Below, piece by piece: positions 16,473-23,735 of a stretch of 64,000 nucleotides of DNA (within the stretch, counting starts at the first letter, position 1; the number at the start of each line of letters is the position of its first letter). Source of the DNA: Haloarcula vallismortis ATCC 29715. Its GTDB lineage: Archaea > Halobacteriota > Halobacteria > Halobacteriales > Haloarculaceae. The position numbers and the translations under genes are program-made. The notes beneath the pieces were generated by a model. That model was not told where the DNA came from. It saw only the letters and a list, made by a program, of their open reading frames with translations, and did not search any database. The stretch covers positions 62,001-126,000 of the forward strand of contig NZ_AOLQ01000004.1 in assembly GCF_000337775.1 (NCBI RefSeq), in the 5' to 3' direction.

Positions 16473-17435
16473 ATGGAACGTGTGGTCGCAAGCGATGACC
16501 CGATGATAGCTGTCGACCGACTGCGAGCGGAACTCGACGCTGATGTCGTCGTCGCGGAAACCGGCGACGAGGACTCGCTCTGTGATGCCGCCGCCGGGGC
16601 GGCGGGGCTCGTCGTGGACGTGAACACGCCGGTCACTGCCGCGGTACTCGACGCGCTAGACGACCTCAAGATCGTCGCGAGAGCGGGCGTCGGTATCGAC
16701 AACATCGACGTGTCCGCGGCGGCGGACAACGGCGTGACCGTCACGAACGTCCCCGAGTACTGTACAGACGAGGTCGCTACCCACACTGTGACGCTACTAC
16801 TGGACTGCGTTCGGACGCTTACCGCCTACGACCGCGACGTTCGTGATGGCGGCTGGGGCTGGGAGCGGACCCGCCCGGTGCATCGCGTCCGCGGCGGGAC
16901 GCTGGGTCTCGTCTCCTTTGGCCCCATCGCGCGGCGGGTGCGCGACCAGCTACGGGGTTTTGACCTCGACGTAATCACTTATGACCCCTATGTCGACGCC
17001 GAGGAGATGGCCGAAGCCGATGTCGAGAAGGTCACGCTGGAGACGCTGTACGAGCGGGCCGACTACGTCTCCCTGCACGCGCCGCTGACCGAGGAGACGG
17101 CGGAGATGATAGACGCCGACGCGCTCGCGGCGATGCGTGATCAGGCAATCCTCGTCAACACTGGCCGTGGCGGGCTCGTCGACGAGGCGGCGCTCCGGAC
17201 GGCACTCGATGACGGTGAAATCGCGGCTGCTGGCCTCGACGTGCTGGCCGAGGAACCGCCGACGGCAGACCACCCGCTGGTCGGCCTCGACAACTGTATC
17301 GTTACGCCGCATGCAGCCTGGTACTCCGAGGAAGCCCGCGACGACCTGAACGCCGCCGTCGCCGCGAACATCAAGGCCGGGCTGGTCGGTGAGACGCCGC
17401 CAAACCGGATCGACCCCGAGACGGACTGGCTGTAG
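16473..17435 (+). CDS. D-isomer 2-hydroxyacid dehydrogenase (CtBP-like/phosphoglycerate dehydrogenase family)
   Basis: A 320-residue NAD-dependent oxidoreductase. The nucleotide-binding loop reads TLGLVSFGPIARRVRDQL, followed by DVITYDPYV with the acidic NAD-ribose position. Catalytic residues are present: Arg in LVNTGRGGLVDEAAL, Glu in GLDVLAEEPP and His in VTPHAAWYSEEA. It resembles the archaeal 'C-terminal binding protein-like' branch rather than serine-pathway SerA, because the ACT regulatory domain is absent. Substrate is unknown. The start MERVVASDDPMIAV is preferred; the open frame continues 29 codons upstream through an unlikely sequence. Confidence 0.9.
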   Translation: MERVVASDDPMIAVDRLRAELDADVVVAETGDEDSLCDAAAGAAGLVVDVNTPVTAAVLDALDDLKIVARAGVGIDNIDVSAAADNGVTVTNVPEYCTDEVATHTVTLLLDCVRTLTAYDRDVRDGGWGWERTRPVHRVRGGTLGLVSFGPIARRVRDQLRGFDLDVITYDPYVDAEEMAEADVEKVTLETLYERADYVSLHAPLTEETAEMIDADALAAMRDQAILVNTGRGGLVDEAALRTALDDGEIAAAGLDVLAEEPPTADHPLVGLDNCIVTPHAAWYSEEARDDLNAAVAANIKAGLVGETPPNRIDPETDWL

Positions 17436-17524
17436 CGCCTCTGCGGGGGTAAGTACTGTCTCGCTGGTTCCCCCAGTCGTATCAACCATACTAGCTTATC
17501 TTCTGGGACAGCCTCCTCTCAGAC

Positions 17525-18304
17525 ATGACAACGCGTTTACTCACTGTGTTGGTGCTGTCGCTGGTTGTTTTCGCTGGCTGTCTCGGTGGAGGTCCAGCGA
17601 CGGACAGCAGGAACGACGAGGCTGACGGCGGGGCCGCACCGGCAGACCGGAACGACCTCTCGGTCGAAGCGACGGACCGCCTTCTGCGGGACGCGGGTAG
17701 TTTCACCGCGACGTGGTCGTACTCGACGACTGAGGCCGGTGAGACAGCCACGATAACGAACGCCTATCAGGTTGACCTGCGGGCGAATCGCTCGCTGGAG
17801 ACGTTCACGATGTCCGGGCCGGACGCCAGAACCGATTTCCAGACGTTCGTCGCCGACGGGTCGGCTTACACGCGGTACGAGACGGACGGCGAGGCGTTCT
17901 ATCAGGTCAGACCCCAGGACGACACTTTGTTCCAGTCCGCCGTCGACCGTGGGACGCTCAGCTATGAGTCAGTTGACGACGCCCGGCTGGTCGGGACAGA
18001 GACGTTCGATGGCGTCACCGTGGACCGCTACGAGTACTCTGATCTCTCGACCTGGCGGCAGATCGGCGCTGGCGCGTTCGGGTCCGGCGGGAACGTGACT
18101 GTGACCGACTTCACCGTCGTGATACTGGTCGACGAAGAGGGGCTAGCACGCCAGACAGCGTGGACGCTGACCGGCGAAACTGACGACGGCGAAACGGTCT
18201 CCGTCGAGTGGCGCTACGAGATCACCGGCGTCGGGTCGACAGACGTTCCAGACCCGGACTGGCTCGATGAGGCGCGGGCCCAGCAGTCGAACGCGAGTAC
18301 GTGA
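17525..18304 (+). CDS. Secreted lipoprotein, DUF7537-like
   Basis: A 259-residue protein with a hydrophobic signal peptide (LLTVLVLSLVVFAGC) and a lipobox FAGC, so Cys19 is the probable lipidation site. A Gly/Asp-rich linker follows, then a strand-rich domain (FTATWSYSTTEAGETATITNAYQVDLRANRS and later YEYSDLSTWRQIGAG). This looks like the LolA/LppX-type haloarchaeal lipoprotein fold, which is common in many copies per genome. It would sit on the outer face of the cytoplasmic membrane. Ligand and partner are unknown. The family name is from memory. Confidence 0.82.
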   Translation: MTTRLLTVLVLSLVVFAGCLGGGPATDSRNDEADGGAAPADRNDLSVEATDRLLRDAGSFTATWSYSTTEAGETATITNAYQVDLRANRSLETFTMSGPDARTDFQTFVADGSAYTRYETDGEAFYQVRPQDDTLFQSAVDRGTLSYESVDDARLVGTETFDGVTVDRYEYSDLSTWRQIGAGAFGSGGNVTVTDFTVVILVDEEGLARQTAWTLTGETDDGETVSVEWRYEITGVGSTDVPDPDWLDEARAQQSNAST

Positions 18305-18319
18305 GCGGCGTGACCTATC

Positions 18320-18721
18320 TCAACACCGGAGGAATTCCCGGCGCTCGTCGCCGAGTGCGCTCTGACCGGTTCCTGCCGTCTTGATATCCCGAGCGAGGTT
18401 CACGAGATACGCGCCAAGCCCGGGATCACAGGTCCCGACTGCTCGGGCCTGCCGGTAATCACACCAGAGCGCGACCGGCAACAGCGGGGCCACAAACAGT
18501 CCGGAGAGCGTGACGCCTACCTGGAACGGGTGGCCGGCCGGGACAGCGAGCCACGCAGCGGCCACGACCGCCCAGAAGACCACCCCGTAGATGAGGGTGT
18601 GTCGCCAGTTGTGCGTCGGCAGTTCATGTCCACGAATACGTGATGAAGACTCCTCCGACGTGCCGCCAGTACGCGGCTCATCGGATGACTCGCAAGTAGA
18701 TGGAGAGACAGGACACGACAT
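18320..18721 (-). CDS. Small two-TM membrane protein
   Basis: A 133-residue protein starting MSCPVSPSTCESSDEP. The N-terminal 35 residues are hydrophilic with Ser/Glu, followed by two membrane helices (LIYGVVFWAVVAAAWLAVPAG and VTLSGLFVAPLLPVALWC). The C-terminal 45 residues are cytosol-like (GAYLVNLARDIKTAGTG). Seven-residue and longer upstream extensions of the frame run through an unlikely basic region. The gene is divergent from the HTH regulator at 18817, so the two share a 95-base promoter region that contains a near-palindromic element. Function unknown; regulation by the neighbour is plausible. Confidence 0.7.
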   Translation of the reverse strand: MSCPVSPSTCESSDEPRTGGTSEESSSRIRGHELPTHNWRHTLIYGVVFWAVVAAAWLAVPAGHPFQVGVTLSGLFVAPLLPVALWCDYRQARAVGTCDPGLGAYLVNLARDIKTAGTGQSALGDERREFLRC

Positions 18722-18757
18722 ACCCCTCTCAAAGCCTGCTTCAATAATGACGGCTTG

Positions 18758-18773
18758 TTTGGCATACGCCGAA
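18758..18773. promoter_or_regulatory. Palindromic operator-like site shared with the tfb upstream region
   Basis: The sequence TTTGGCATACGCCGAA is an inexact palindrome in the divergent promoter between 18721 and 18817. An equivalent site, TTCGGCATATGCCAAGCGAG, lies upstream of tfb at 19751-19770. The two share GGCATAYGCC and the same CGAG extension. Two copies within 1 kb at two promoters suggest a common regulator, possibly the HTH-10 protein encoded next to it. Confidence 0.45.
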
Positions 18774-18816
18774 CGAGACAGTGCGTATAAACGGCTCGGC
18801 ACGCAACGGGACGTAT

Positions 18817-19602
18817 ATGCGAGAGTTCATCTTCACTATCGACTATGAGCGGAACGTCGACCCTGTGATGGACGTGTTCATCGATTACCCGGAAACACAC
18901 TCCCGGACAATCGCGTGCAATGTAACACGGGACGGGATGTGGCGGCTCGAACGGGTCGCTGGCCCGGAGACGGCCCTCGAACAGCTTGACGACGTATACG
19001 ACAATCCCGTCCAGTGTACCGAGTGCATCGGGACCCGCAACTGTAAGACCGACTGGACCTACGAGGTTATCGGCTCGGACCCCGGGGTCCGGACGGTGTA
19101 CAGCTACCGGTCCGAAGCGGGTGACTGTCACTCGATTCCGCGGCTGGCCATCGACCACGTCGGCCGCGGCGTCCTCGTCGAGACCGAACGCCGGGGGAGC
19201 CGGTGTGAGTGGCGGCTGCTCCTGTGTAGCGACGCCGGCGTCGATGGGCTGTTCGAGGAGATGAAATCCGAGCTCCGGGAGGGACTGACTGTCGAGTTCC
19301 GGCAGCTCAGTTCGCCGTCGTACTGGGTCGACGAGGCCGTGACGCTGGCGGAGCTCCCGCCGGAGCAACAGGCTGCCGTCGAGGCTGCCGTCGAACACGG
19401 CTACTACCGGACACCCCGGGACACCTCGCTCACCGACCTTGCAGAGACGCTTGACGTGTCGCGGTCGACGCTCCAGTACCGCCTCCAGCGGGCCGAAGCG
19501 TGGATCGTCCGGTCGTTCGTCACGCGGTCGATGGGGCCAGTTCAGGCCGACGAGGAAGTCGCCGAGGGTGGCCGGCTCCGCATCGGTCGCTCCGGCGTGT
19601 AG
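18817..19602 (+). CDS. HTH-10 (Bat-like) regulator with conserved cysteines
   Basis: A 261-residue regulator. The N-terminal sensory domain (residues about 1-190) contains MWRLERV and a CTECIGTRNC motif (Cys-X2-Cys-X5-Cys) plus GDCHSIP. The C-terminal HTH-10 domain (about 195-250) carries HGYYRTPRDTSLTDLAETLDVSRSTLQYRLQRAEAWIV. It is clearly paralogous to the gene at 53415-54164, which keeps the same cysteines, so metal or redox sensing is likely. Start MREFIFTIDYER is preferred to one 12 codons upstream. It is divergent from the small membrane-protein gene and lies 239 bases upstream of tfb. Confidence 0.85.
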   Translation: MREFIFTIDYERNVDPVMDVFIDYPETHSRTIACNVTRDGMWRLERVAGPETALEQLDDVYDNPVQCTECIGTRNCKTDWTYEVIGSDPGVRTVYSYRSEAGDCHSIPRLAIDHVGRGVLVETERRGSRCEWRLLLCSDAGVDGLFEEMKSELREGLTVEFRQLSSPSYWVDEAVTLAELPPEQQAAVEAAVEHGYYRTPRDTSLTDLAETLDVSRSTLQYRLQRAEAWIVRSFVTRSMGPVQADEEVAEGGRLRIGRSGV

Positions 19603-19750
19603 CCACGGTCGTCACGCTCTGTCACCAGCACCGGGCCGGACTGCAGTATTTGTATGCTCTCACGTCGCAGTTCAGCACCGGATGACAGCCGGCGGGGAGT
19701 CGCCCGCTGTGGCCCGCTGAACGTAACAGTCAGTTGCCGCTTTTCGGGAG

Positions 19751-19770
19751 TTCGGCATATGCCAAGCGAG
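19751..19770. promoter_or_regulatory. Second copy of the GGCATAYGCC palindromic site upstream of tfb
   Basis: TTCGGCATATGCCAAGCGAG lies about 20-40 bases upstream of a CTATAATTGG TATA-like element (19791-19800) that would start transcription a short distance before the tfb ATG at 19841. It matches the element in the divergent promoter at 18758, including the CGAG flank. The position just upstream of TATA suits an activator or the BRE edge. Binding protein is unknown. Confidence 0.45.
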
Positions 19771-19840
19771 TCGTCATGAGGGATGCACCCCTATAATTGG
19801 GTACGACCGCGGGCGTCCCACGCGCTCGCAGAAACACATC

Positions 19841-20860
19841 ATGACGACACGCAGCATCTATTCCCCCGACGAACGCGGTGAGAGTGTGGATGAACAGGCC
19901 GAGTCCGAGGCGAGTACCGGCCACGCCTGCCCGGACTGTGGCGGGAGCCTCGTCACCGACGACAGTCGTGGCGAGACCGTCTGCGAGTCGTGTGGCCTCG
20001 TCGTCGACGAGGACGAGATCGACCACGGGCCGGAGTGGCGCGCCTTCGATAGCCAAGAGCGCGACAACAAGCGCCGCGTCGGCGCGCCGACGACCGAGAT
20101 GAAACACGATAAGGGCCTCTCGACCAACATCGGTTGGCAGGACAAGGACGCCTACGGCAACTCCCTGTCTTCGCGCCAGCGCGAGAAGATGCAACGGCTG
20201 CGGACCTGGGACGAGCGGTTCCGCACCCGCGACCACGCCGAGCGTAACCTCAAGCAGGCCCTCGGCGAAATCGACCGCATGGGCAGCGCCCTCGGCGTCC
20301 CCGAGAGTGCCCGCGAGACAGCCAGCGTCATCTACCGCCGCGCCCTCGACGAAGGAATGTTGCCCGGCCGCTCCATCGAAGGAATGGCGACCGCTGCGCT
20401 GTACGCCGCCGTCAGGCAGGCGAACCTCCCGCAGACGCTCGACGACATGGCCGTCGTCAGCCGCGTCGACGAGATGGAGTTCACCCGCGCGTACCGCTAC
20501 CTCAACCGTGAACTCTCGCTGCAGGTCGGCCCGCCGGACCCCGCGACCTACCTCAGCAAGTTCGTCTCCGAACTCGACGCCGACGACGCGCTGGAACGCC
20601 AGGCCCGCGCCCTCATCGAGGCAGGGAAGGAAGCAAATGTCCACAGCGGTAAGAGCCCCGTCGGCCTCGCCGCCGCGGCCATCTACGCTGCCGGCCTGCT
20701 ACTGGGTGAGGAGATGACACAGGAGACCGTCAGCGAGGCGACCGACATCAGTACGGTGACTATCCGCGAGCGCTACCGCGAACTGCTGGAAGCCGAGGCG
20801 GAACTGGACGACAGCGCCGTCGACGCGACGAACGGCGCCGAATCCGGCGCGAGCGCCTAA
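19841..20860 (+). CDS. tfb: Transcription initiation factor TFB
   Basis: A 339-residue general transcription factor that recruits RNA polymerase to TBP-bound TATA promoters. It has a hydrophilic N-terminal extension (about 25 residues, strongly acidic), a zinc ribbon with Cys30, 33, 48 and 51 (CPDCGG... CESCGLVV), a B-finger/linker (EWRAFDSQERDNKRRVG), then two cyclin-like repeats. The second ends in TIRERYRELLEAEAELDD. Haloarchaea encode several TFBs with different promoter preferences; this is one paralogue. The extra N-terminal extension and the shared palindrome upstream suggest condition-specific control. Confidence 0.97.
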   Translation: MTTRSIYSPDERGESVDEQAESEASTGHACPDCGGSLVTDDSRGETVCESCGLVVDEDEIDHGPEWRAFDSQERDNKRRVGAPTTEMKHDKGLSTNIGWQDKDAYGNSLSSRQREKMQRLRTWDERFRTRDHAERNLKQALGEIDRMGSALGVPESARETASVIYRRALDEGMLPGRSIEGMATAALYAAVRQANLPQTLDDMAVVSRVDEMEFTRAYRYLNRELSLQVGPPDPATYLSKFVSELDADDALERQARALIEAGKEANVHSGKSPVGLAAAAIYAAGLLLGEEMTQETVSEATDISTVTIRERYRELLEAEAELDDSAVDATNGAESGASA

Positions 20861-20891
20861 CCACGGCGCGCTGCTGGTGTTTTTAGCCCTG

Positions 20892-21581
20892 CTACTCCTC
20901 GAAATCCTCTAACCATCCACGGACAACGCTCTCTATCGCACCGGTCGTGCTCCCGACGTGCAGTATCTGATACCCTGACTCGGCCTTCTCGTTCACGTCG
21001 TCCATCCCGAAGCCGAGGCCGCCGACGGTGACACCCGCTTCGACGGCCGCCGAGCGGACCGTCTCCACTGCGTCCTGTACCTCCGGATGCTCGATTTCGC
21101 CGGGGTGGCCAAGCGACACCGACAGATCGAACGGTCCGATGAACACGAAGCCGAGTTCTGGCACGTCAAGGATGGCGTCGATGTTCTCGACCGCCTCCGC
21201 GGTCTCGATTGTGGTCCCGACCAGCGTCTCCTCGTCCGAGGCCTCGATGTAGTTCTCGCCCAGTCCCCAGCGGCGCGCTCGGGGCGCGGCCAACCCTCGG
21301 TCGCCCGCCTCACCGTCGTACCGGAACCGGCCGGATTTGACAGCTTCCCGCACCTCCGCGGCGGTTTCGACTCGCGGCAGGAAGACGTTCTTCACCCCCA
21401 GATCCAGCGCCTTCCGGACCAGCGTCGGCGACGTATCCGGCAGGCGAACCAGTAGCTCCGTTCCGGTGCCGTCGGCCGCCCGCAGGAGGTCTTCGACGGT
21501 CGCCGCGTCCCACGGGTCCGGCCCGCCGTGTTCAAAATCCAGCCAGACGAAATCGACGCCGAGGTCGCCGTAGAACTCTAC
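20892..21581 (-). pseudogene. C-terminal part of an HpcH/HpaI-type aldolase, split by an IS element
   Basis: About 230 codons of a class II (Mg-dependent) pyruvate aldolase: FVWLDFEHGG, FLPRVETAAEVREAV, VGTTIETAEAVENID and VFIGPFDLSVSLGHPG are the metal- and pyruvate-binding blocks of 2-dehydro-3-deoxyglucarate/4-hydroxy-2-oxo acid aldolases. Reading resumes in frame at the IS boundary (VEFYGDLGVD). The N-terminal 32 codons lie at 23563-23658. Removing the IS and joining the halves across TLV restores an uninterrupted frame of about 261 residues, a normal family length. No start codon is near the break, so the enzyme is inactive in this strain. An ATG is present deeper in frame (near 21395) but would lack the first strands. 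Confidence 0.9.
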
Positions 21582-21600
21582 AGGCGGAGCAGGCCGAGTG

Positions 21601-21621
21601 CCTCGGGGCTTGACCCCGAGG
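21601..21621. repeat. Left-end hairpin of the IS200/IS605 element
   Basis: Perfect 8-bp stem CCTCGGGG with CCCCGAGG around a CTTGA loop. The same sequence with one further shared base (G) occurs at the right end. Subterminal hairpins recognised by single-strand-specific TnpA are diagnostic of IS200/IS605 elements. The distance from the hairpin foot to the inferred left cleavage site is about 19 bases. Confidence 0.85.
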
Positions 21622-21640
21622 GTGAAGGCCGTAAGCCACG

Positions 21641-22048
21641 CTAAACGTGTTCCGTTCTCTCGATATACTGCTCAATCGTGTCGGTCGAAACATCTCCCGC
21701 CGTCCCAACATAGTATGATTCCTCCCAGAATCCACCGCCCCACAGATATTCCTCCAAGTACGGTTCGTGCTGTTCCCACATCTCCCGCGCCGTGACGCTC
21801 TTGACCGTCCGCACAATCTCGCTCGGTGAGTGCTTCGGGTGGGCTGACAGAAATAGGTGTACGTGGTCGGGCGAAATGTGGAGCGACAGTATCTCGTAAC
21901 AGTACTCGTCGCACACGTCGCGGAAACTCGCTTCCAGCGAATCCTCGATTGGGTCGAGAATCGCGTGGCGGTACTTCGGACACCACACGAAGTGGTAGTT
22001 GACGTTGTACATCGTGTGATTCGACCGCTTCTCACCCATATCGAACAC
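21641..22048 (-). CDS. tnpA: IS200-type Y1 transposase TnpA
   Basis: A 135-residue single-strand DNA transposase of the HUH/Y1 superfamily. It contains YHFVWCPKYR (N-terminal), the metal-binding DHVHLF with His62 and His64, the LWGGGFWEESYYV segment and a C-terminal helix TDTIEQYIE containing the probable catalytic Tyr128. Length is typical of IS200 TnpA (130-155). The start could be the first Met or the fourth (MGEKRSNHT). All catalytic elements are intact, so it may be active. Transcribed away from tnpB. Confidence 0.95.
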   Translation of the reverse strand: MFDMGEKRSNHTMYNVNYHFVWCPKYRHAILDPIEDSLEASFRDVCDEYCYEILSLHISPDHVHLFLSAHPKHSPSEIVRTVKSVTAREMWEQHEPYLEEYLWGGGFWEESYYVGTAGDVSTDTIEQYIERTEHV

Positions 22049-22092
22049 ACCCCATCAACACAGTTAAGTATATCCAAAGGATATACACAGAT

Positions 22093-22248
22093 ATGGCGAA
22101 CCGCTTTGAAATCGACGGTGAGGAAGTTCTCGACGGCGAGGTCAAGGCGTTTGGGAACAGCGCCCACGTCACCGTCCCCAAACGTTGGCGTGGAGCCGGC
22201 GTGAAAGTTGTCCGAACCTCAGAACCCACAGAACAAGACGAAGAATGA
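22093..22248 (+). CDS. Transposon-encoded DUF2080-like AbrB-type small protein
   Basis: A 51-residue ORF, MANRFEIDGEEVLDGEVK, AFGNSAHVTVPKRWRGAG and VKVVRTSEPTEQDEE, too short for many gene finders. The NSAHVTVPKRW pattern is a swapped-hairpin AbrB/SpoVT-like motif. Proteins of this type (called DUF2080, transposon-encoded) sit between tnpA and tnpB of haloarchaeal IS605-like elements. Its stop overlaps the ATG of tnpB in an ATGA, giving translational coupling. The start and the arrangement are seen directly; the proposed DNA-binding or regulatory role is inference. Confidence 0.85.
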   Translation: MANRFEIDGEEVLDGEVKAFGNSAHVTVPKRWRGAGVKVVRTSEPTEQDEE

Positions 22249-23522
22249 CCGACTCACAGGCTCTCGTCAAGACGCTGGATTTCCAACTCGACATTCAGAG
22301 TGACAACGAGAGTCTGCTCCGTGACGCCTGTCTCGAATCGCGGTCGGTGTACAACGAAACTATCCGCCTCGCCAAACAGGGCGTGGACTGGGACGCGATT
22401 CCCGACCGTGTAGCCGACGACGCCAACCTCGTGAAGAATACGACTCAGCGTGTCGTTGCGAAGGCGCTCGGTGCGATGGAGAACCACTACGAGTACGACG
22501 ACTTCGGCCAACCGAGTCATACCAAGGACGGCGCGTACCCGCTTCGAGCAAACTACGAGGAGGGGTACAACCTGTCGCTCACCGACGACGGCGACGTGGC
22601 AGTCCGCATCAGCGCGAAGCCCTACAAGCACGTCAAAGGCGTTCTCCAAGGCGACGACGCTCACCTTGACATTCTCAAGACCGCGTTCGAAAGCGACGAG
22701 TGGAACATTGGCACAGCAGAAGCCCTGTTCCACAACGGGAACGCCGAGTTACACGTCAACGTCACCAACACCGAGCAGACCGTTCGAGACAAGCAGGACT
22801 CGCGGACAGTTGTCGGCGTGGACGTGAACGAGGACAACGTGGCTCTCACCGCGCTCTCCGAGGATGGCGTCGAAGATACGTTGGTCATTGACTTCCCCGA
22901 AATCAAGTTCGAGCGTCACCGCTACTTCACGATGCGGAAGCGTGTGCAGAACGTGGGGAAAGAAAGCATTCACGACACGCTCGAAGGACGTGAGGAACGA
23001 TTCGTTCGCGACAGACTCCACAAGGTGAGCCGTCACATAGTGGAGTGGTGCCGTCAATTCGAGAAGCCGTGCATCGTCTTTGAAGACCTCAAAGAGATGC
23101 GTGATAGTATCGACTACGGCACGCGGATGAATCGACGCTTGCACCACCTCCCGTTCCGCGCTCTCCAATACTACACGTCGTACAAGGCGTCATTCGAGGG
23201 TATCCCGACTGCGTGGATTAACCCCGAGTACACCAGTCAGCGGTGTCCGATATGTGGGTATACGGAGCGTGCGAATCGGAACAAGAAGCGGTTCAGGTGT
23301 CGGTCGTGCGGTCATCAAGATCACAGCGACTGTGGTGCAAGCGTCAATATCGCTGTGAAAGGCATCGAGAATCACCAGGACTGGAATGTGCCTGCTCTCA
23401 ACAGCCTTCCTACCGTGCGGAAGGTGCGACGGCAGGCATCGGGGGCCGTGGACGCCCCGACCGTGACCCATCCGACTGTTCGAGGCTATCAGGCCGATGG
23501 TCGAGTGGGAGTGTCCGACTAA
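22245..23522 (+). CDS. tnpB: TnpB RNA-guided DNA nuclease of the IS605 element
   Basis: A 425-residue TnpB, the transposon ancestor of Cas12. RuvC-like catalytic residues are present: Asp193 (VGVDVNEDN), Glu280 (IVFEDLKEM) and Asp362 in the terminal HSDCGASVNIA block. A zinc finger has Cys334, 337, 352 and 355 (CPIC ... CRSC). The N-terminal 180 residues form the nucleic-acid recognition part. It starts at MTDSQALVKTLDF, overlapping the small ORF by four bases; a TTG 20 codons upstream is unlikely. With all residues intact it is probably an active nuclease that uses an omega-RNA ending at the right end of the element. Confidence 0.95.
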   Translation: MTDSQALVKTLDFQLDIQSDNESLLRDACLESRSVYNETIRLAKQGVDWDAIPDRVADDANLVKNTTQRVVAKALGAMENHYEYDDFGQPSHTKDGAYPLRANYEEGYNLSLTDDGDVAVRISAKPYKHVKGVLQGDDAHLDILKTAFESDEWNIGTAEALFHNGNAELHVNVTNTEQTVRDKQDSRTVVGVDVNEDNVALTALSEDGVEDTLVIDFPEIKFERHRYFTMRKRVQNVGKESIHDTLEGREERFVRDRLHKVSRHIVEWCRQFEKPCIVFEDLKEMRDSIDYGTRMNRRLHHLPFRALQYYTSYKASFEGIPTAWINPEYTSQRCPICGYTERANRNKKRFRCRSCGHQDHSDCGASVNIAVKGIENHQDWNVPALNSLPTVRKVRRQASGAVDAPTVTHPTVRGYQADGRVGVSD

Positions 23523-23562
23523 CCCACGGGAAGCCTCGGGGCTTGACCCCGAGGCGGTTCAC
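23400..23562 (+). ncRNA. Probable omega-RNA (reRNA) region of TnpB, overlapping the tnpB 3' end
   Basis: In IS200/IS605 elements the guide RNA overlaps the 3' end of tnpB and the right-end hairpin, and its guide segment continues into the flanking DNA. Here that is the tnpB tail, the hairpin at 23534-23554 and then flanking aldolase sequence starting at 23563. No sequence-only limit of the 5' end is visible, so 23400 is a rough limit. The feature is inferred from element architecture, not from transcription data. Confidence 0.5.
23534..23554. repeat. Right-end hairpin of the IS200/IS605 element
   Basis: Same hairpin as at the left end (stem CCTCGGGG/CCCCGAGG). It lies 8 bases from the inferred right cleavage point in TTCAC. 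It is also likely part of the omega-RNA scaffold just before the guide. Confidence 0.85.
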
Positions 23563-23658
23563 CAGCGTCGGACTGTACGTGTTGTCGAGGACGCCCAGCG
23601 CGACGCCGCCGCTGTCGACCGTTTTGCGAAGCCTGTTTGTTGGCAGTGGTTGGGCCAT
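23563..23658 (-). pseudogene. N-terminal 32 codons of the split aldolase gene
   Basis: Starts MAQPLPTNRLRKTVDSGG and runs through VALGVLDNTYSPTL to the IS boundary, matching the N-terminus of HpcH/HpaI family aldolases. Reading continues a further dozen residues into the IS (VNRLGVKPRGFP) and soon stops. Joined with 20892-21581 it gives an intact ORF. The promoter is presumably retained but the downstream part is separated by 1.98 kb. It is the first minus-strand gene after the cupin gene. Confidence 0.9.
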
Positions 23659-23735
23659 AGCATGTCAGTGAACTGTGATACCAATAAGCGTGGTGCGGAA
23701 CCGTTTGGCCGGCACTGCTGTCTCGGCGGCAGCCC

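Larger units (their letters stand above)
21582..23562. mobile_element. IS200/IS605-family element with tnpA, DUF2080-like ORF and tnpB
   Basis: An element of about 1.98 kb inserted in the aldolase gene. It carries divergent tnpA (minus) and tnpB (plus), with a small AbrB-like ORF overlapping tnpB. Each end has the same 21-nt hairpin sequence (stem CCTCGGGG/CCCCGAGG, loop CTTGA) at 21601-21621 and 23534-23554. The inferred boundaries are after CTCTAC on the left and at TTCAC on the right, giving hairpin offsets of 19 and 8 bases, close to those I recall for IS608. No target duplication is expected or seen. The boundaries may be off by a few bases because adjacent bases are ambiguous. Confidence 0.88.

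Noticed and set aside
19730-20644. 304-codon minus-strand frame across tfb
   Set aside because: The opposite strand encodes a canonical TFB; the product of this frame has no motif.
18958-23520. Search for CRISPR arrays near TnpB
   Set aside because: The only repeated elements are the two hairpin ends of the IS; no spaced direct repeats.
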